Shown here: one piece after another, positions 1 through 9,095 of the stretch | Position numbering within the stretch: the first letter of the stretch is position 1 | Layout of the letters: every line of letters begins with the position of its first letter | Assembly: GCF_022179345.1 (NCBI RefSeq) | Contig: NZ_BPQR01000033.1 | Coordinates: 1 to 37,183 of the forward strand | DNA: 37,183 bases | From: Methylobacterium jeotgali | GTDB lineage: Bacteria > Pseudomonadota > Alphaproteobacteria > Rhizobiales > Beijerinckiaceae | Direction of reading: 5' to 3' | Notes under the pieces: generated by a model | The model's input: only the letters and a program-made list of their open reading frames with translations | Told to the model about the DNA's origin: nothing | Databases searched by the model: none | Translations under genes and position numbers: made by a program

Positions 1-55
1 GTGCCCGTCGTCAGCACCGCCGCGCCGCAGGCGAGCCGGTGCTGACGACGGGCAC
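1..55. repeat. 19-bp inverted repeat at the window edge, likely fold-back artefact
   Basis: Bases 1-19 are the exact reverse complement of bases 37-55, separated by 17 nt; further partial pairing (23-26 with 30-33) continues into the loop. The right arm lies in genuine mnmG coding sequence (LTTGTFL). The left arm, read in the mnmG frame, gives residues unlike MnmG. The simplest inference is a contig end with a fold-back or chimeric read rather than a biological hairpin. Confidence 0.6.
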
Positions 56-1457
56 CTTCCTGCGCGGCCTCATCCATATCGGCGAGCGGCAGATCCCGGC
101 CGGCCGCGTCGGCGAGGCGCCGGCAATCGGGCTCGCCTTCACCTTGGAGCGTCTCGGCCTGCGTCTCGGCCGCCTCAAGACCGGCACGCCGCCGCGCCTA
201 GACGGACGCACCATCGACTGGGCCTCACTCGAGATGCAGGAGGCGGATGCCGAGCCGGTGCCGTTCTCGGCGCTGACAGAGCGGATCGCCACGCCGCAGA
301 TCGCCTGCGGTATCACGCGCACCACGCAGGCCGTCCATGACCTGATCCGCGCCCATATCGGCCGTTCGCCGATGTATTCCGGCCAGATCGCCGGCCGCGG
401 CCCCCGCTATTGCCCCTCGATCGAGGACAAGGTCATGCGTTTCGGTGACCGTGAGGGTCACCAGATCTTCCTCGAGCCGGAGGGGCTCGACGATCCGACC
501 GTCTACCCGAACGGCATCTCGACCGCCCTGCCGGAAGAGGTTCAGCACGCGCTCGTCGCCCTGATCCCGGGGCTGGAAAGAGCGAGGATCGTCCGGCCCG
601 GCTACGCCATCGAGTACGACTACGTCGATCCCCGCGAGCTCGACGCGACGCTCGGCCTGCGCAAGGCGCCCGGTCTGTTCCTCGCCGGCCAGATCAACGG
701 CACCACCGGTTACGAGGAGGCGGCGGCGCAGGGCGTGGTTGCCGGCATCAACGCCGCACGACTCGCCGGCGGGGGCGCGCCTGCCCTCTTCGACCGGGCC
801 GAATCCTATCTCGGCGTGATGATCGACGATCTCGTCACGCAGGGCGTGAGCGAGCCCTATCGGATGTTCACCTCCCGCTCCGAGTACCGGCTGTCGCTTC
901 GGATCGACAACGCCGACGAGCGCCTGACTCCCCGCGGCATCGCGCTCGGCTGCGTCGGCGCCCATCGTGCCGCCCGTCACGCGGCGTCGCAGCGGCAACT
1001 CGCAGAAATGCGGGCGCGGCTCGAAGCGCTGAGCCTGACGCCGAGCGAAGCGCTCCAGCATGGCCTCACCCTCAACCGCGACGGCATCAGGCGCACGGCC
1101 TTTCAGCTGCTTGCCTATCCCGACTGCGATTGGTCGCGGCTGGCTGCGATCTGGCCGGACCTCGGCGAGGCTCCGCCCGCCGTGATCGATCGCCTTTCCA
1201 CCGATGCGACCTACTCCGTCTATCTCGACCGGCAGCGGGCCGATGTCGCCGCCTTCCGGAGAGACGAAGCCATCACCCTGCCTGGGCAACTCGACTATGC
1301 CGCGATCTCCGGCCTCTCGAACGAGCTGCGCGTGAAGCTTGAGACCGTGCGTCCGCAGACACTCGGGCAGGCGGCGCGGATCGAAGGCATCACCCCGGCG
1401 GCCCTCACGCTGCTCGCGGCGCATGCCCGCCGAAAGGGGGCGGATGCCCGTGTCTGA
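1..1457 (+). CDS. mnmG: MnmG (GidA), tRNA uridine-5-carboxymethylaminomethyl modification enzyme, 5'-truncated
   Basis: FAD-dependent partner of MnmE (GTPase) that installs cmnm5U at wobble U34 of tRNAs in the cytoplasm. The reading frame enters at base 3, but recognisable MnmG sequence begins only near base 39 ([10 protein letters not shown]). The usual N-terminal FAD-binding Rossmann part, about 150 residues, is missing because the window starts here. Visible family blocks are [10 protein letters not shown], which holds the catalytic-type Cys at 411-413, then [29 protein letters not shown] and [20 protein letters not shown], followed by the helical C-terminal domain. About 472 of roughly 620 residues are present. 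It overlaps rsmG by 14 nt, so the two are translationally linked. The first 12 codons do not look like MnmG; see the fold-back repeat at 1-55. Confidence 0.95.
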   Translation, partial: ARRQHRRAAGEPVLTTGTFLRGLIHIGERQIPAGRVGEAPAIGLAFTLERLGLRLGRLKTGTPPRLDGRTIDWASLEMQEADAEPVPFSALTERIATPQIACGITRTTQAVHDLIRAHIGRSPMYSGQIAGRGPRYCPSIEDKVMRFGDREGHQIFLEPEGLDDPTVYPNGISTALPEEVQHALVALIPGLERARIVRPGYAIEYDYVDPRELDATLGLRKAPGLFLAGQINGTTGYEEAAAQGVVAGINAARLAGGGAPALFDRAESYLGVMIDDLVTQGVSEPYRMFTSRSEYRLSLRIDNADERLTPRGIALGCVGAHRAARHAASQRQLAEMRARLEALSLTPSEALQHGLTLNRDGIRRTAFQLLAYPDCDWSRLAAIWPDLGEAPPAVIDRLSTDATYSVYLDRQRADVAAFRRDEAITLPGQLDYAAISGLSNELRVKLETVRPQTLGQAARIEGITPAALTLLAAHARRKGADARV

Positions 1458-2079
1458 GGCGGAAGACAGGGCGCGGGTCCTGGCGGAGTACGGTGTTTCA
1501 CGTGAAACAGCGGCACGGCTCGACATCTACGTCGCGCAGCTGCGCCGCTGGCAGCGGGTGAAGAACCTCGTGGGGCCGGCGACGCTCGACGAGGTCTGGA
1601 CCCGTCACATCGCCGATGCGCTCCAGCTCCTGGCTCTCGCGCCGGAGGCACGGTCCTGGCTTGATCTCGGCTCTGGCGCCGGGATCCCCGGCCTCGTCCT
1701 CGCCATCGCCGGCGCGGAGCGGTCGGGCCTCGAGGTCGAGCTCGTGGAGAGCAACGGGCGCAAATGCGCCTTCCTCACCGAGACGGCGCGGCTCTGCGGT
1801 GCGCCGGCCCGGATCAGCAACGCGCGGATCGAGACCCTGATCGCGGCACGGTCCGGCGTCGAGATCGTCTGTGCCCGCGCCCTGGCACCGCTCGCTCAGC
1901 TTCTCGCCTGGACAGAACCCCTGTTGAAATCCGGTACCACAGGCCTGTTTCTCAAGGGTCGTGACGTCGATGCGGAATTGACCGACGCCGCGCGAGAGTG
2001 GAGATTCACGGTCGATCTGCTGTCGAGCCGAACCGACTCGGCGGCACGGATCGCCCGCGTCACCGCACCCGGCACCTAG
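1444..2079 (+). CDS. rsmG: RsmG (GidB), 16S rRNA m7G527 methyltransferase
   Basis: SAM-dependent methyltransferase that makes m7G at position 527 (E. coli numbering) of 16S rRNA; its loss usually gives low-level streptomycin resistance. The protein has 211 residues, normal for the family. The SAM-binding loop [11 protein letters not shown] is at about residues 73-83, and the acidic motif after beta-2 is [10 protein letters not shown]. The ATG at 1444 is chosen because it is preceded by AAGGGGG and follows the family N-terminus ([16 protein letters not shown]). It overlaps mnmG by 14 nt and ends 4 bp before parA, so mnmG-rsmG-parA-parB is probably one transcription unit. The codons for VSRET also spell the parS palindrome. 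Confidence 0.95.
   Translation: MPVSEAEDRARVLAEYGVSRETAARLDIYVAQLRRWQRVKNLVGPATLDEVWTRHIADALQLLALAPEARSWLDLGSGAGIPGLVLAIAGAERSGLEVELVESNGRKCAFLTETARLCGAPARISNARIETLIAARSGVEIVCARALAPLAQLLAWTEPLLKSGTTGLFLKGRDVDAELTDAAREWRFTVDLLSSRTDSAARIARVTAPGT
1494..1509. promoter_or_regulatory. parS: parS centromere site, perfect 16-bp palindrome
   Basis: The sequence TGTTTCACGTGAAACA matches the conserved bacterial parS consensus at all 16 positions. It lies inside rsmG, 590 bp upstream of parA and about 1.5 kb upstream of parB. It is the expected ParB (CTP clamp) loading site. The assignment is by consensus and context. Confidence 0.95.
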
Positions 2080-2083
2080 CATC

Positions 2084-2929
2084 ATGATCAGCGCGACCCC
2101 CGCTTCACCCGCCCGGTCCCCGGCGCGGTCCCTGCGGGTCATTGCTCTCGCCAACCAGAAGGGCGGCGTCGGCAAGACCACGACGGCGATCAACCTCGGC
2201 ACCGCGCTCGCCGCCATCGGTGAGCGCGTGCTGGTGATCGATCTCGATCCGCAGGGCAACGCCTCGACGGGGCTCGGTATCGACCGGCGTAACCGCCGGG
2301 TCTCGACCTATCATGTCATGGCGGGCGACGCGCCGCTGAGCCAGGCCGTGGTGCCGACCGCGGTGCCGCGCCTCTCGGTGGCACCCTCGACCATGGACCT
2401 GCTCGGCCTCGAGCTGGAGCTGGCCTCGGCGCCCGACCGGGCGCATCGCCTGCGCAACATCCTCGCCGGGGTCGGCGAGCCCGGCAGCGGCACGGCAGAC
2501 GTGACCTACGTCCTCATCGACTGTCCGCCCTCGCTGAACCTTCTGACCATCAACGCGCTCGCCGCCGCCGATGCGGTGCTGGTGCCGCTGCAATGCGAGT
2601 TCTTCGCCCTGGAGGGCCTGAGCCAGCTCCTGCGCACCGTCGAGCAGGTCCGCGCCGCCCTCAACCCGCGTCTGGCGATCCAGGGCATCGTGCTGACCAT
2701 GTTCGACCCGCGCAACAACCTCTCCGCGCAGGTGGTGGCGGATGTGCGCGGCTTCATGGGCGAGAAGGTCTACGAGACCATGATCCCGCGCAACGTGCGC
2801 GTGTCTGAGGCGCCGTCCCACGGCAAACCGGTGCTGCTCTATGACCTGAAATGCGCCGGCGCCCAGGCTTATCTCCGCCTCGCCTCGGAAGTGATCCAGC
2901 GCGAGGGCCGGGTGCCGGTCGCCGCCTGA
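2084..2929 (+). CDS. parA: ParA, chromosome-partitioning ATPase
   Basis: Walker-type ATPase that binds DNA non-specifically as an ATP dimer and drives segregation of ParB-parS complexes toward the new pole. The deviant Walker A motif KGGVGKTT, with its signature lysine, is at about residues 26-33. The switch motif DLDPQGNAST and Walker B-like VLIDCPPSLNLLT follow. Length is 281 residues, with about 17 non-conserved N-terminal residues. The ATG at 2084 lies 4 bp after the rsmG stop and has no clear Shine-Dalgarno, suggesting translational coupling. parB follows after 48 bp. This is the chromosomal Soj-type ParA expected next to mnmG/rsmG. Confidence 0.96.
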   Translation: MISATPASPARSPARSLRVIALANQKGGVGKTTTAINLGTALAAIGERVLVIDLDPQGNASTGLGIDRRNRRVSTYHVMAGDAPLSQAVVPTAVPRLSVAPSTMDLLGLELELASAPDRAHRLRNILAGVGEPGSGTADVTYVLIDCPPSLNLLTINALAAADAVLVPLQCEFFALEGLSQLLRTVEQVRAALNPRLAIQGIVLTMFDPRNNLSAQVVADVRGFMGEKVYETMIPRNVRVSEAPSHGKPVLLYDLKCAGAQAYLRLASEVIQREGRVPVAA

Positions 2930-2977
2930 GCGGCGAGGCTCCGCGAACGCGTGCAAAGAGTAACAGGAGAGTTGTGA

Positions 2978-3880
2978 GTGGCGGCGATGGCGGATGATGG
3001 GGCACGGCCCCGGCTGGGGCGCGGCCTCGCGGCCCTGATCGGCGACTTCAACGAGGAGATGCCGGAGGCGGGCCGCGTGCAGGGGCAGCGCAAGGTGCCC
3101 GTGGAGTTCCTGCGCCCGAACCCTCGCAACCCCCGCCGCCGCTTCGCCGAGACCGACCTTGAGGAGCTGGCCGCCTCGATCCGGGTGCGCGGCATCATAC
3201 AGCCGATCGTGGTGCGGGCGCTGGGGGCGGTGCCGGACACCTACGAGATCGTGGCGGGCGAGCGCCGGTGGCGGGCGGCCCAGCGCGCAGGCCTCACCGA
3301 GGTGCCGGTGGTCAGCGTCGAGATCGACGACAAGACCTCCCTCGAATACGCGATCCTCGAGAACGTCCAGCGCACGGACCTCAACGCCATCGAGGAGGCG
3401 GCGGGCTACGAGCGGCTGATGAGCGAGTTCGCCTACAGCCAGAGCGAGCTCGCCGACATCCTCGGCAAGAGCCGCAGCCACCTCGCCAACACCCTGCGCC
3501 TGCTCCAGCTTCCCGCCTCGATCCAGGACCGGGTGACCGCCGGCGAGATCACCGCGGGGCACGCCCGCGCGCTGCTCTCGGTCCGCGATCCCGACGCCGT
3601 TGCCCGCCGCATCGTCGCTGAAGGTCTCTCCGTCCGCGAGGTCGAGGCCCTGGCTGCGGCGCAGGCGAATGACGGCGAGGCACCTCGCCCGGGCCGTCCC
3701 CGCCGTCCAGTCGAGGCGGGGTTCGACCTGCGCGCTCTGGAGAAGAGCCTCGGCCAAGCCCTCGGGCTCGGCGTGGCGGTGAAGGCGAAGTCGGCGGGCG
3801 AGGGCGAGATCCGCATCCGCTTCGGCAGCGCCGAGGAGCGGGACGCGCTCTGCCGCAGGCTCGGCCTCGTCGCCGAGTAG
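2978..3880 (+). CDS. parB: ParB, chromosome-partitioning parS-binding CTPase
   Basis: Binds parS, loads as a CTP-dependent sliding clamp, and recruits ParA and SMC near the origin. The 300-residue protein shows the canonical order: N-terminal RPRLGRGLAAL (ParA-interacting region), IIQP at 73-76, the CTP-binding box GERRWRAAQR at 94-103, ENVQR at 118-122, the helix-turn-helix around SQSELADILGKSRSHLANTL (144-163), TAGHARALL, and a C-terminal dimerisation domain. The GTG at 2978 is preferred over the ATG at 2987 because AGGAGA at 2965-2970 sits 7 nt upstream. It ends 5 bp from the convergent holA stop. Confidence 0.96.
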   Translation: MAAMADDGARPRLGRGLAALIGDFNEEMPEAGRVQGQRKVPVEFLRPNPRNPRRRFAETDLEELAASIRVRGIIQPIVVRALGAVPDTYEIVAGERRWRAAQRAGLTEVPVVSVEIDDKTSLEYAILENVQRTDLNAIEEAAGYERLMSEFAYSQSELADILGKSRSHLANTLRLLQLPASIQDRVTAGEITAGHARALLSVRDPDAVARRIVAEGLSVREVEALAAAQANDGEAPRPGRPRRPVEAGFDLRALEKSLGQALGLGVAVKAKSAGEGEIRIRFGSAEERDALCRRLGLVAE

Positions 3881-3885
3881 GGCCG

Positions 3886-4911
3886 TCAGCTCCGGCGGGC
3901 GCCCTCGGCGATTCGCAGGAGCACGGCGGAGGCGTGGGCCGCTGCCAGGTCGGGGCTCGCCCGGCGGCAGGCCAGCACGGTCTCGTGCAGGAGCGTGACG
4001 GCGCGTTGCAACGAGGCCGGCGACCAGCGGGCAAGCTGCGCCTCGACACTGGCCTTGCGGCTGAAATGCAGGCCCCGCCAGCCGGCGGCCAGAGCGGAGG
4101 GGCTCTTGCCCTCCCCTTCGAGGCGCGTCGCGAGCAATGTGAGGGCGTGGCGGAGCGCCGAGCCGACGATGACGCCGGGATCGAGCCCCTCGTGCCGGAA
4201 GCGGCGGCAGCCGCGGTCGACCTCCGCCGGTTGCCCCGCGAAGGTCGCATCGATCACCGCGTTGAGGAGACCGGCCGAGGCGTCGCCGACCACGGCCTCG
4301 ACGTCCTCGATCGTGACGCGATCCTTGCCGGCGGCATAGAGGGCGAGCTTGCCGATCTCCGAGAGGCTGGCGCGCCGGTCGCTGCCGAGATTGGCGGCGA
4401 GCGCCTCCCGTGCCTCCCGGTCGATGCCGAGGCCCTGCTCGCGCAAGGTGCGGTCGATGAGGTCGGCGAGCGCCCGGGCATCGTCCGGATAGCAGGGGAT
4501 GGCGAGCGCGCTGGCTGAGCCCTCGCAGAGCGTGCGCATCGGATTGTTGCGGGCGAGGTCGCCCGCCTCCACCACGATCCGCGTCTCGGCCACCGTCGCG
4601 CCGAGCGCCGCCTCGACGGCGGCGACGAAGGGCTTCGAGCCCGCCCGCACACGGATCGCCCGGCGGCCACCGAACAGGCCGACCGTGCCGGCCTCGTCGG
4701 CGAGGCGGCCGGGATCGGCGGCAAGCGTATCGCCGTCGAGGAGGATGAAGGCAAAGGGATCGCCGGGGTCGGCGACGAAGCTCTCGGCGAGTTGCTTGGC
4801 GCGTTCGGCGACGAGCCCGGTATCGGTGCCGTAGACGAGGATGAGGAAGCAGCGCGGGTCCGGCCCGCGGCGGATCAGGGCGTCGGCATCGCCCGCCCTG
4901 ACCGCGGTCAA
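3886..4911 (-). CDS. holA: HolA, DNA polymerase III delta subunit
   Basis: Delta subunit of the clamp loader, which opens the beta sliding clamp. At 341 residues the length fits the family. The N-terminus (VRAGDADALI, then LVYGTDTGLVAERAK) and the C-terminal helical collar domain match alphaproteobacterial HolA by pattern; there is no catalytic motif to check. The start is TTG at 4911, overlapping the lptE stop in a TTGA tetranucleotide. This rare start fits the family N-terminus and implies coupling to lptE. The gene is last in the leftward unit leuS-lptE-holA. Confidence 0.9.
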   Translation of the reverse strand: MTAVRAGDADALIRRGPDPRCFLILVYGTDTGLVAERAKQLAESFVADPGDPFAFILLDGDTLAADPGRLADEAGTVGLFGGRRAIRVRAGSKPFVAAVEAALGATVAETRIVVEAGDLARNNPMRTLCEGSASALAIPCYPDDARALADLIDRTLREQGLGIDREAREALAANLGSDRRASLSEIGKLALYAAGKDRVTIEDVEAVVGDASAGLLNAVIDATFAGQPAEVDRGCRRFRHEGLDPGVIVGSALRHALTLLATRLEGEGKSPSALAAGWRGLHFSRKASVEAQLARWSPASLQRAVTLLHETVLACRRASPDLAAAHASAVLLRIAEGARRS

Positions 4912-5447
4912 GGCTTCGTCACCAGCACCGAGGCGATGCGGGTCTTGATCTGCTCGGCCAGCACCTTGGCGAGACGGATCTCGGCGTCGCGGGCGGCGCG
5001 CAGGGATGCGAAGCGCTGCACGGAGCGGTCGTAGGTCGCCGTCGAGGTGGCGACGCCCTCGGTGATGATCTTGGTGCCGTCGAGGTTCTCCAGCGAGAAC
5101 TTCACCGTGCCGACGATGGTGCCGGCCTCGGCGCGGCCCGTCTGGGTCGAGACGATCGGCGTCTGCACCGACTCGCTGCCCTGGAGCTTGAGCTTGTAGC
5201 GCTTCGGCGAGGGCTGGCCGGAACCGTCGAGGTCGAAGATCAGCTCGCTGCGCAGGTAGTGCCCGATGCGCTCCTGATCCTTGGCCATGGCGATGTCGTC
5301 GACCTGGATCGACGCGAGGATCGCGCCGAGCGGCTCGCCGGAGGCGGTCGGCCCGTAGAGGGGCCGGAAGCAGGCGGAAAGGTTCAGCGACAGCAGCGCG
5401 ACCGCACCGATCCGTCCGAGCCGAGAGAGCCGCCCCACAGAAGCCAT
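4908..5447 (-). CDS. lptE: LptE, LPS-assembly outer-membrane lipoprotein
   Basis: Lipoprotein plug of the LptD translocon, which inserts lipopolysaccharide into the outer leaflet. Residues 1-26 form a lipoprotein signal with lipobox LSAC (Cys26), followed by FRPLYGP, a hallmark of alphaproteobacterial LptE/RlpB. Length is 179 residues. The ATG at 5447 has GAGG just upstream. It lies between leuS and holA, the standard neighbourhood in this class. It is overlapped by holA through TTGA at 4908-4911. Confidence 0.92.
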   Translation of the reverse strand: MASVGRLSRLGRIGAVALLSLNLSACFRPLYGPTASGEPLGAILASIQVDDIAMAKDQERIGHYLRSELIFDLDGSGQPSPKRYKLKLQGSESVQTPIVSTQTGRAEAGTIVGTVKFSLENLDGTKIITEGVATSTATYDRSVQRFASLRAARDAEIRLAKVLAEQIKTRIASVLVTKP

Positions 5448-5467
5448 GAGCCTCGCCGTCCTTCCAA

Positions 5468-5496
5468 CGCCCGCCGCTGTTTAAGCGCGGCGGGCG
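5468..5496. terminator. GC-rich hairpin between leuS and lptE
   Basis: A perfect 10-bp stem (5468-5477 with 5487-5496) encloses a 9-nt loop. It lies in the 122-bp gap between the leuS stop and the lptE start. No U-tract follows on either strand, so it may attenuate or stabilise mRNA rather than act as a classical intrinsic terminator. Confidence 0.4.
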
Positions 5497-5569
5497 ATTC
5501 CGTCATCCAGGATGATGCACGAACGGTTACGATTTCTCTGCGGCGAGAGCACGGCGGCGAGGAAGGGCC

Positions 5570-8155
5570 TCACACGACGAGGTTCACGATCCGGCCCGGC
5601 ACGACGATGACCTTGCGCGGGCTCTTGCCCTCCAGAGCCCGCTGCACCGATTCGAGAGCCAGCGTCGCGGCCTCGACGGCAGCGGCGTCCGCGTCGCGGG
5701 GGACGGTGACGTCCGCGCGCTTCTTGCCGTTGATCTGGACCGGCAGGGTGATCTCGTCCTCGACGAGGAGCGAGCGGTTGAGGATTGGCCAGGGTGCGCT
5801 CGCGACCAGCCCGTCGCGGCCGAGCGCCGCCCATGAGGCTTCCGCCAGATGCGGCATCATCGGCGCGATGAGCTGCACGAGGATGCCAGCGGCCTCTCCC
5901 GTCGCCTCCTGCGAGACGCCGGCCCGCAGCGCCTCCTCGAGGGCGTTGGCCAGCGTGTAGATATGGGCCACGCAGCGGTTGAAGCGCAGCCGCTCCACGT
6001 CCTCCTCGACGGCGGCGAGCGCCCGGTGGGCAGCCTTGCGCAGAGCGGTGCCCTCGGCGCGGCCCTGTGCGGTCGCGGCCGCGTTCACGAGGCGCCAGAC
6101 CCGCTGCACGAAGCGGGCGGCCCCCTGCACGCCCTCCTCCGTCCAGATCACGTCGCGCTCGGGCGGCGAGTCGGAGAGCATGAACCAGCGGGCGGTATCG
6201 GCGCCGTAGCTGGCGATGATGTCGTCGGGATCGACGACGTTCTTCTTCGACTTCGACATCTTCTCGATGGCGCCGATGCTGATTGGCGCATCGGTTTTCA
6301 CGTGAAACGCGCAGCGCTCCGCCCCTGTCCCGTCGAAGCGGATCTCGGCTGGCGGCACCCAGGCGCCGGCCGCGTCCTTGTAGGTCTCGTGGACGACCAT
6401 GCCCTGCGTGAACAGGCCGGCGAAGGGCTCCGAGACGCCCGACCAACCGGTCTCCCGCATCGCCCGCATGAAGAAGCGGGAATAGAGCAGGTGCAGGATC
6501 GCGTGCTCGATGCCGCCGATATACTGGTCGACGGGCAGCCAGCGGTCGATCGTGGCCGGGTCGGTCGGCGCGTCCGTCAGATGCGGGTTCGTGAAGCGGG
6601 CATAGTACCAGGACGAGTCCACGAAAGTGTCCATGGTGTCGGTCTCGCGCCGGGCCGCCGCGCCGCAGCGCGGGCACGGCACCTGCCGCCAGACGTGGTC
6701 CCGCTCCAACGGGTTGCCGGGCTGATCGAAGGAGACCTCCTCCGGCAGCTTCACGGGCAGTTCGGCGACGGGCACCGGGACGGGCCCGCAGGCGTCGCAG
6801 TGGACGATCGGGATCGGGCAGCCCCAGTAGCGCTGGCGCGAGACACCCCAGTCGCGCAGGCGGAACTGCACCTTGCGCCGGGCAACCGGCGCGCCGTCCC
6901 GCGTCTCGGACTCCAGCCGGTCGGCGACCGCCGCGAAGGCGGCGTCCGTACTCATCCCGTCGAGGAAGCCCGAGTTGATCATCCGGCCGTCGCCGTCATA
7001 GGCGGTGTCGGTGATCGTGAACGTCGCCGGGTCCTGGCCCTCCGGGCAGACGACCGGCGTGTTGCCGAGCCCGTACTTGTTGGCGAAGTCGAGGTCGCGC
7101 TGGTCGTGGGCCGGGCAGCCGAACACGGCGCCGGTGCCGTAGTCCATCAGCACGAAGTTCGCCACGTAGACCGGCAGCAGCCAGGACGGGTCGAGGGGGT
7201 GACGTACCTTCAGCCCGGTGTCGAACCCGAGCTTTTCCGCCGTGTCGATGGCGGCCTGCGCCGTGCCGAGGCGGCGGCACTCCTCGATGAAGCCCTGGAG
7301 CTCCGGACGATCCTGGGCGAGGGCGGCGGCGACCGGATGGTCGGCGGAGATCGCCAGGAACCGCGCGCCGAACAGCGTGTCCGGCCGCGTCGTGTAGACG
7401 GTGATCTTGTCCCCGGAGCCGTCGACCGCGAAGCGGATCTCCAGCCCCTCCGAGCGGCCGATCCAGTTGCGCTGCATCAGCCGGACCTTCTCCGGCCAGC
7501 GCTCCAGACCGTCGAGGGCGTCGAGGAGGTCCTGCGCGAAGTCGCTGATCCGGAAGAACCACTGCGTCAGCTCGCGCTGCTCCACGAGCGCCCCCGAGCG
7601 CCAGCCGCGCCCGTCGATGACCTGCTCGTTGGCGAGCACGGTGTGGTCCACCGGGTCCCAGTTCACCTTGGCGGTGCGGCGCGCCACGAGCCCCTTGTCG
7701 AGAAAGTCGAGGAACATGCGCTGCTGGTGCTTGTAGTAGTCGGGATCGCAGGTGGCGATCTCCCGGCTCCAGTCGAGGGACAGGCCCATGGACTGGAGCT
7801 GGTCTCGCATCGTCGCGATGTTGGCGTAGGTCCACTCCCGCGGGTTGACCTTGCGCTCCATGGCGGCGTTCTCGGCGGGCAGGCCGAAGGCGTCCCAGCC
7901 CATCGGGTGCAGCACCGAGAAGCCCCTGGCGCGCTTGTAGCGGGCCACCACGTCGCCCATGGCGTAGTTGCGCACGTGGCCCATGTGGATGCGCCCCGAC
8001 GGATACGGGAACATCTCGAGCACGTAGTATTTCGGGCGCGGATCGCTGATGTCGGTCTCGAACAGCCGCGCCTCGGCCCAGGCCCGCTGCCAGCGCGGCT
8101 CGGAGTCCTTGGCGTTGTAGCGCTCGATCGGGGTCGGGTTCGCGGAGTCGGTCAT
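5570..8155 (-). CDS. leuS: LeuS, leucyl-tRNA synthetase
   Basis: Class I aminoacyl-tRNA synthetase charging tRNA-Leu. The protein has 861 residues, normal for bacterial LeuRS. The HIGH-type motif reads HMGH at 57-60 and KMSKS lies at 632-636. The CP1 editing domain shows the threonine-rich [12 protein letters not shown], and the zinc-type segment has CDACGP and CPRCG. The ATG at 8155 is chosen because the protein then begins a few residues before [13 protein letters not shown]; an upstream GTG at 8227 would add 24 non-conserved residues. A near-consensus parS sequence lies within the gene. It is divergent from the YggS-type gene with 214 bp between them. Confidence 0.97.
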   Translation of the reverse strand: MTDSANPTPIERYNAKDSEPRWQRAWAEARLFETDISDPRPKYYVLEMFPYPSGRIHMGHVRNYAMGDVVARYKRARGFSVLHPMGWDAFGLPAENAAMERKVNPREWTYANIATMRDQLQSMGLSLDWSREIATCDPDYYKHQQRMFLDFLDKGLVARRTAKVNWDPVDHTVLANEQVIDGRGWRSGALVEQRELTQWFFRISDFAQDLLDALDGLERWPEKVRLMQRNWIGRSEGLEIRFAVDGSGDKITVYTTRPDTLFGARFLAISADHPVAAALAQDRPELQGFIEECRRLGTAQAAIDTAEKLGFDTGLKVRHPLDPSWLLPVYVANFVLMDYGTGAVFGCPAHDQRDLDFANKYGLGNTPVVCPEGQDPATFTITDTAYDGDGRMINSGFLDGMSTDAAFAAVADRLESETRDGAPVARRKVQFRLRDWGVSRQRYWGCPIPIVHCDACGPVPVPVAELPVKLPEEVSFDQPGNPLERDHVWRQVPCPRCGAAARRETDTMDTFVDSSWYYARFTNPHLTDAPTDPATIDRWLPVDQYIGGIEHAILHLLYSRFFMRAMRETGWSGVSEPFAGLFTQGMVVHETYKDAAGAWVPPAEIRFDGTGAERCAFHVKTDAPISIGAIEKMSKSKKNVVDPDDIIASYGADTARWFMLSDSPPERDVIWTEEGVQGAARFVQRVWRLVNAAATAQGRAEGTALRKAAHRALAAVEEDVERLRFNRCVAHIYTLANALEEALRAGVSQEATGEAAGILVQLIAPMMPHLAEASWAALGRDGLVASAPWPILNRSLLVEDEITLPVQINGKKRADVTVPRDADAAAVEAATLALESVQRALEGKSPRKVIVVPGRIVNLVV
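6294..6309. promoter_or_regulatory. parS: Degenerate parS-like site inside leuS
   Basis: Matches the parS consensus at 13 of 16 positions. The inner 12-bp palindrome TTTCACGTGAAA is intact; mismatches are at the first, second and last base. On the leuS strand it encodes FHVK. It may be a weak ParB site 4.8 kb from the perfect copy, or chance. Confidence 0.5.
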
Positions 8156-8369
8156 CGGGGCGCCGGGAAGCGGTGGAGCGGGACGCGCGGCGGCTCGGGG
8201 CGCCGTGGGCTCGCGGAATGCCGGCACCTAGCATATCCCGGCGGCGCGGGGTCAACGGCCGCCGGCGGTGGGCTCGGTTGCGGGGCGAGGGGCTCGCACC
8301 ATATCGCGGGCGCCGGGGATCGGAAGACGTCCGGACCGGAAGACCGAGCGCGAGGAATTGGAAGCGGAC

Positions 8370-9095
8370 ATGGCCGACACGAGCGCGGATGCGGGACTGG
8401 AGACGAAGCCCCCGGTCGGCGAGGCGGATGTCGCCGCCGGGCTCGCCGAGGTCCGCGAGGGCATCGTCCAGGCGGCGCGCGACAACGGGCGCGATCCCGC
8501 CGGCGTGCACCTCGTCGCCATCTCGAAGACGGTGCCGGCCGAGGGTATCCTGCCGGCGCTGGAGGCGGGCCAGCGCCTGTTCGGCGAGAACTACGTGCAG
8601 GAGACCGCCGCCAAATGGCCGGCGCTCCGCGAGCGCTACCCGGACGCGGAGCTCCACCTCGTCGGGCCGCTGCAATCGAACAAGGCGCGGGAGGCGGTGG
8701 CGCTCTTCGACGTGATCCACTCCCTCGACCGGCTGTCGCTGGCCGCCGCGCTGGCCAGGGAGATCGAGCGCGCGGGGCGCGCGCCGAAGCTGCTCATCCA
8801 GGTCAACACCGGCGAGGAGCCGCAGAAGGGCGGCGTGGTGCCGGGCCAGCTCGACACGCTGCTCGCCGAGTGCCGGGATACGCACGGGCTGGCGATCCAC
8901 GGGCTGATGTGCATCCCGCCTGCCGAGGACCCGCCCTCGGCGCATTTTGCGCTGCTCGCCCGCGCCGCCGAGCGGCACAATCTGCCGATCCTCTCCATGG
9001 GCATGAGCGCCGACTACGGCGCCGCTATCCAGATGGGCGCGACGCATGTCCGTGTCGGCACCGCGATCTTCGGGGCCCGCGCCCGCAAGGCCTGA
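8370..9095 (+). CDS. YggS/PROSC-family pyridoxal-phosphate homeostasis protein
   Basis: Single-domain alanine-racemase-N-fold protein that binds PLP and buffers it in the cytoplasm; it has no known enzymatic activity. The PLP lysine is in VAISKTVP (Lys53). Family blocks FGENYVQE, HLVGPLQSNK, LIQVNTGEEPQKGG, GLMCIPP and the phosphate-binding end MGMSADYGAAIQMGATHVRVG are all present. Length is 241 residues. The ATG at 8370 has GGAAG 5 nt upstream; the frame stays open further upstream but without conserved sequence. Its TGA abuts the convergent MarR gene's stop (TGATCA at 9093-9098). Confidence 0.93.
   Translation: MADTSADAGLETKPPVGEADVAAGLAEVREGIVQAARDNGRDPAGVHLVAISKTVPAEGILPALEAGQRLFGENYVQETAAKWPALRERYPDAELHLVGPLQSNKAREAVALFDVIHSLDRLSLAAALAREIERAGRAPKLLIQVNTGEEPQKGGVVPGQLDTLLAECRDTHGLAIHGLMCIPPAEDPPSAHFALLARAAERHNLPILSMGMSADYGAAIQMGATHVRVGTAIFGARARKA

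Noticed and set aside
225..1526. 433-codon - frame across mnmG/rsmG
   Set aside because: Antisense shadow of conserved genes.
2105..3757. 550-codon - frame across parA and parB
   Set aside because: Antisense shadow of two well-supported genes.
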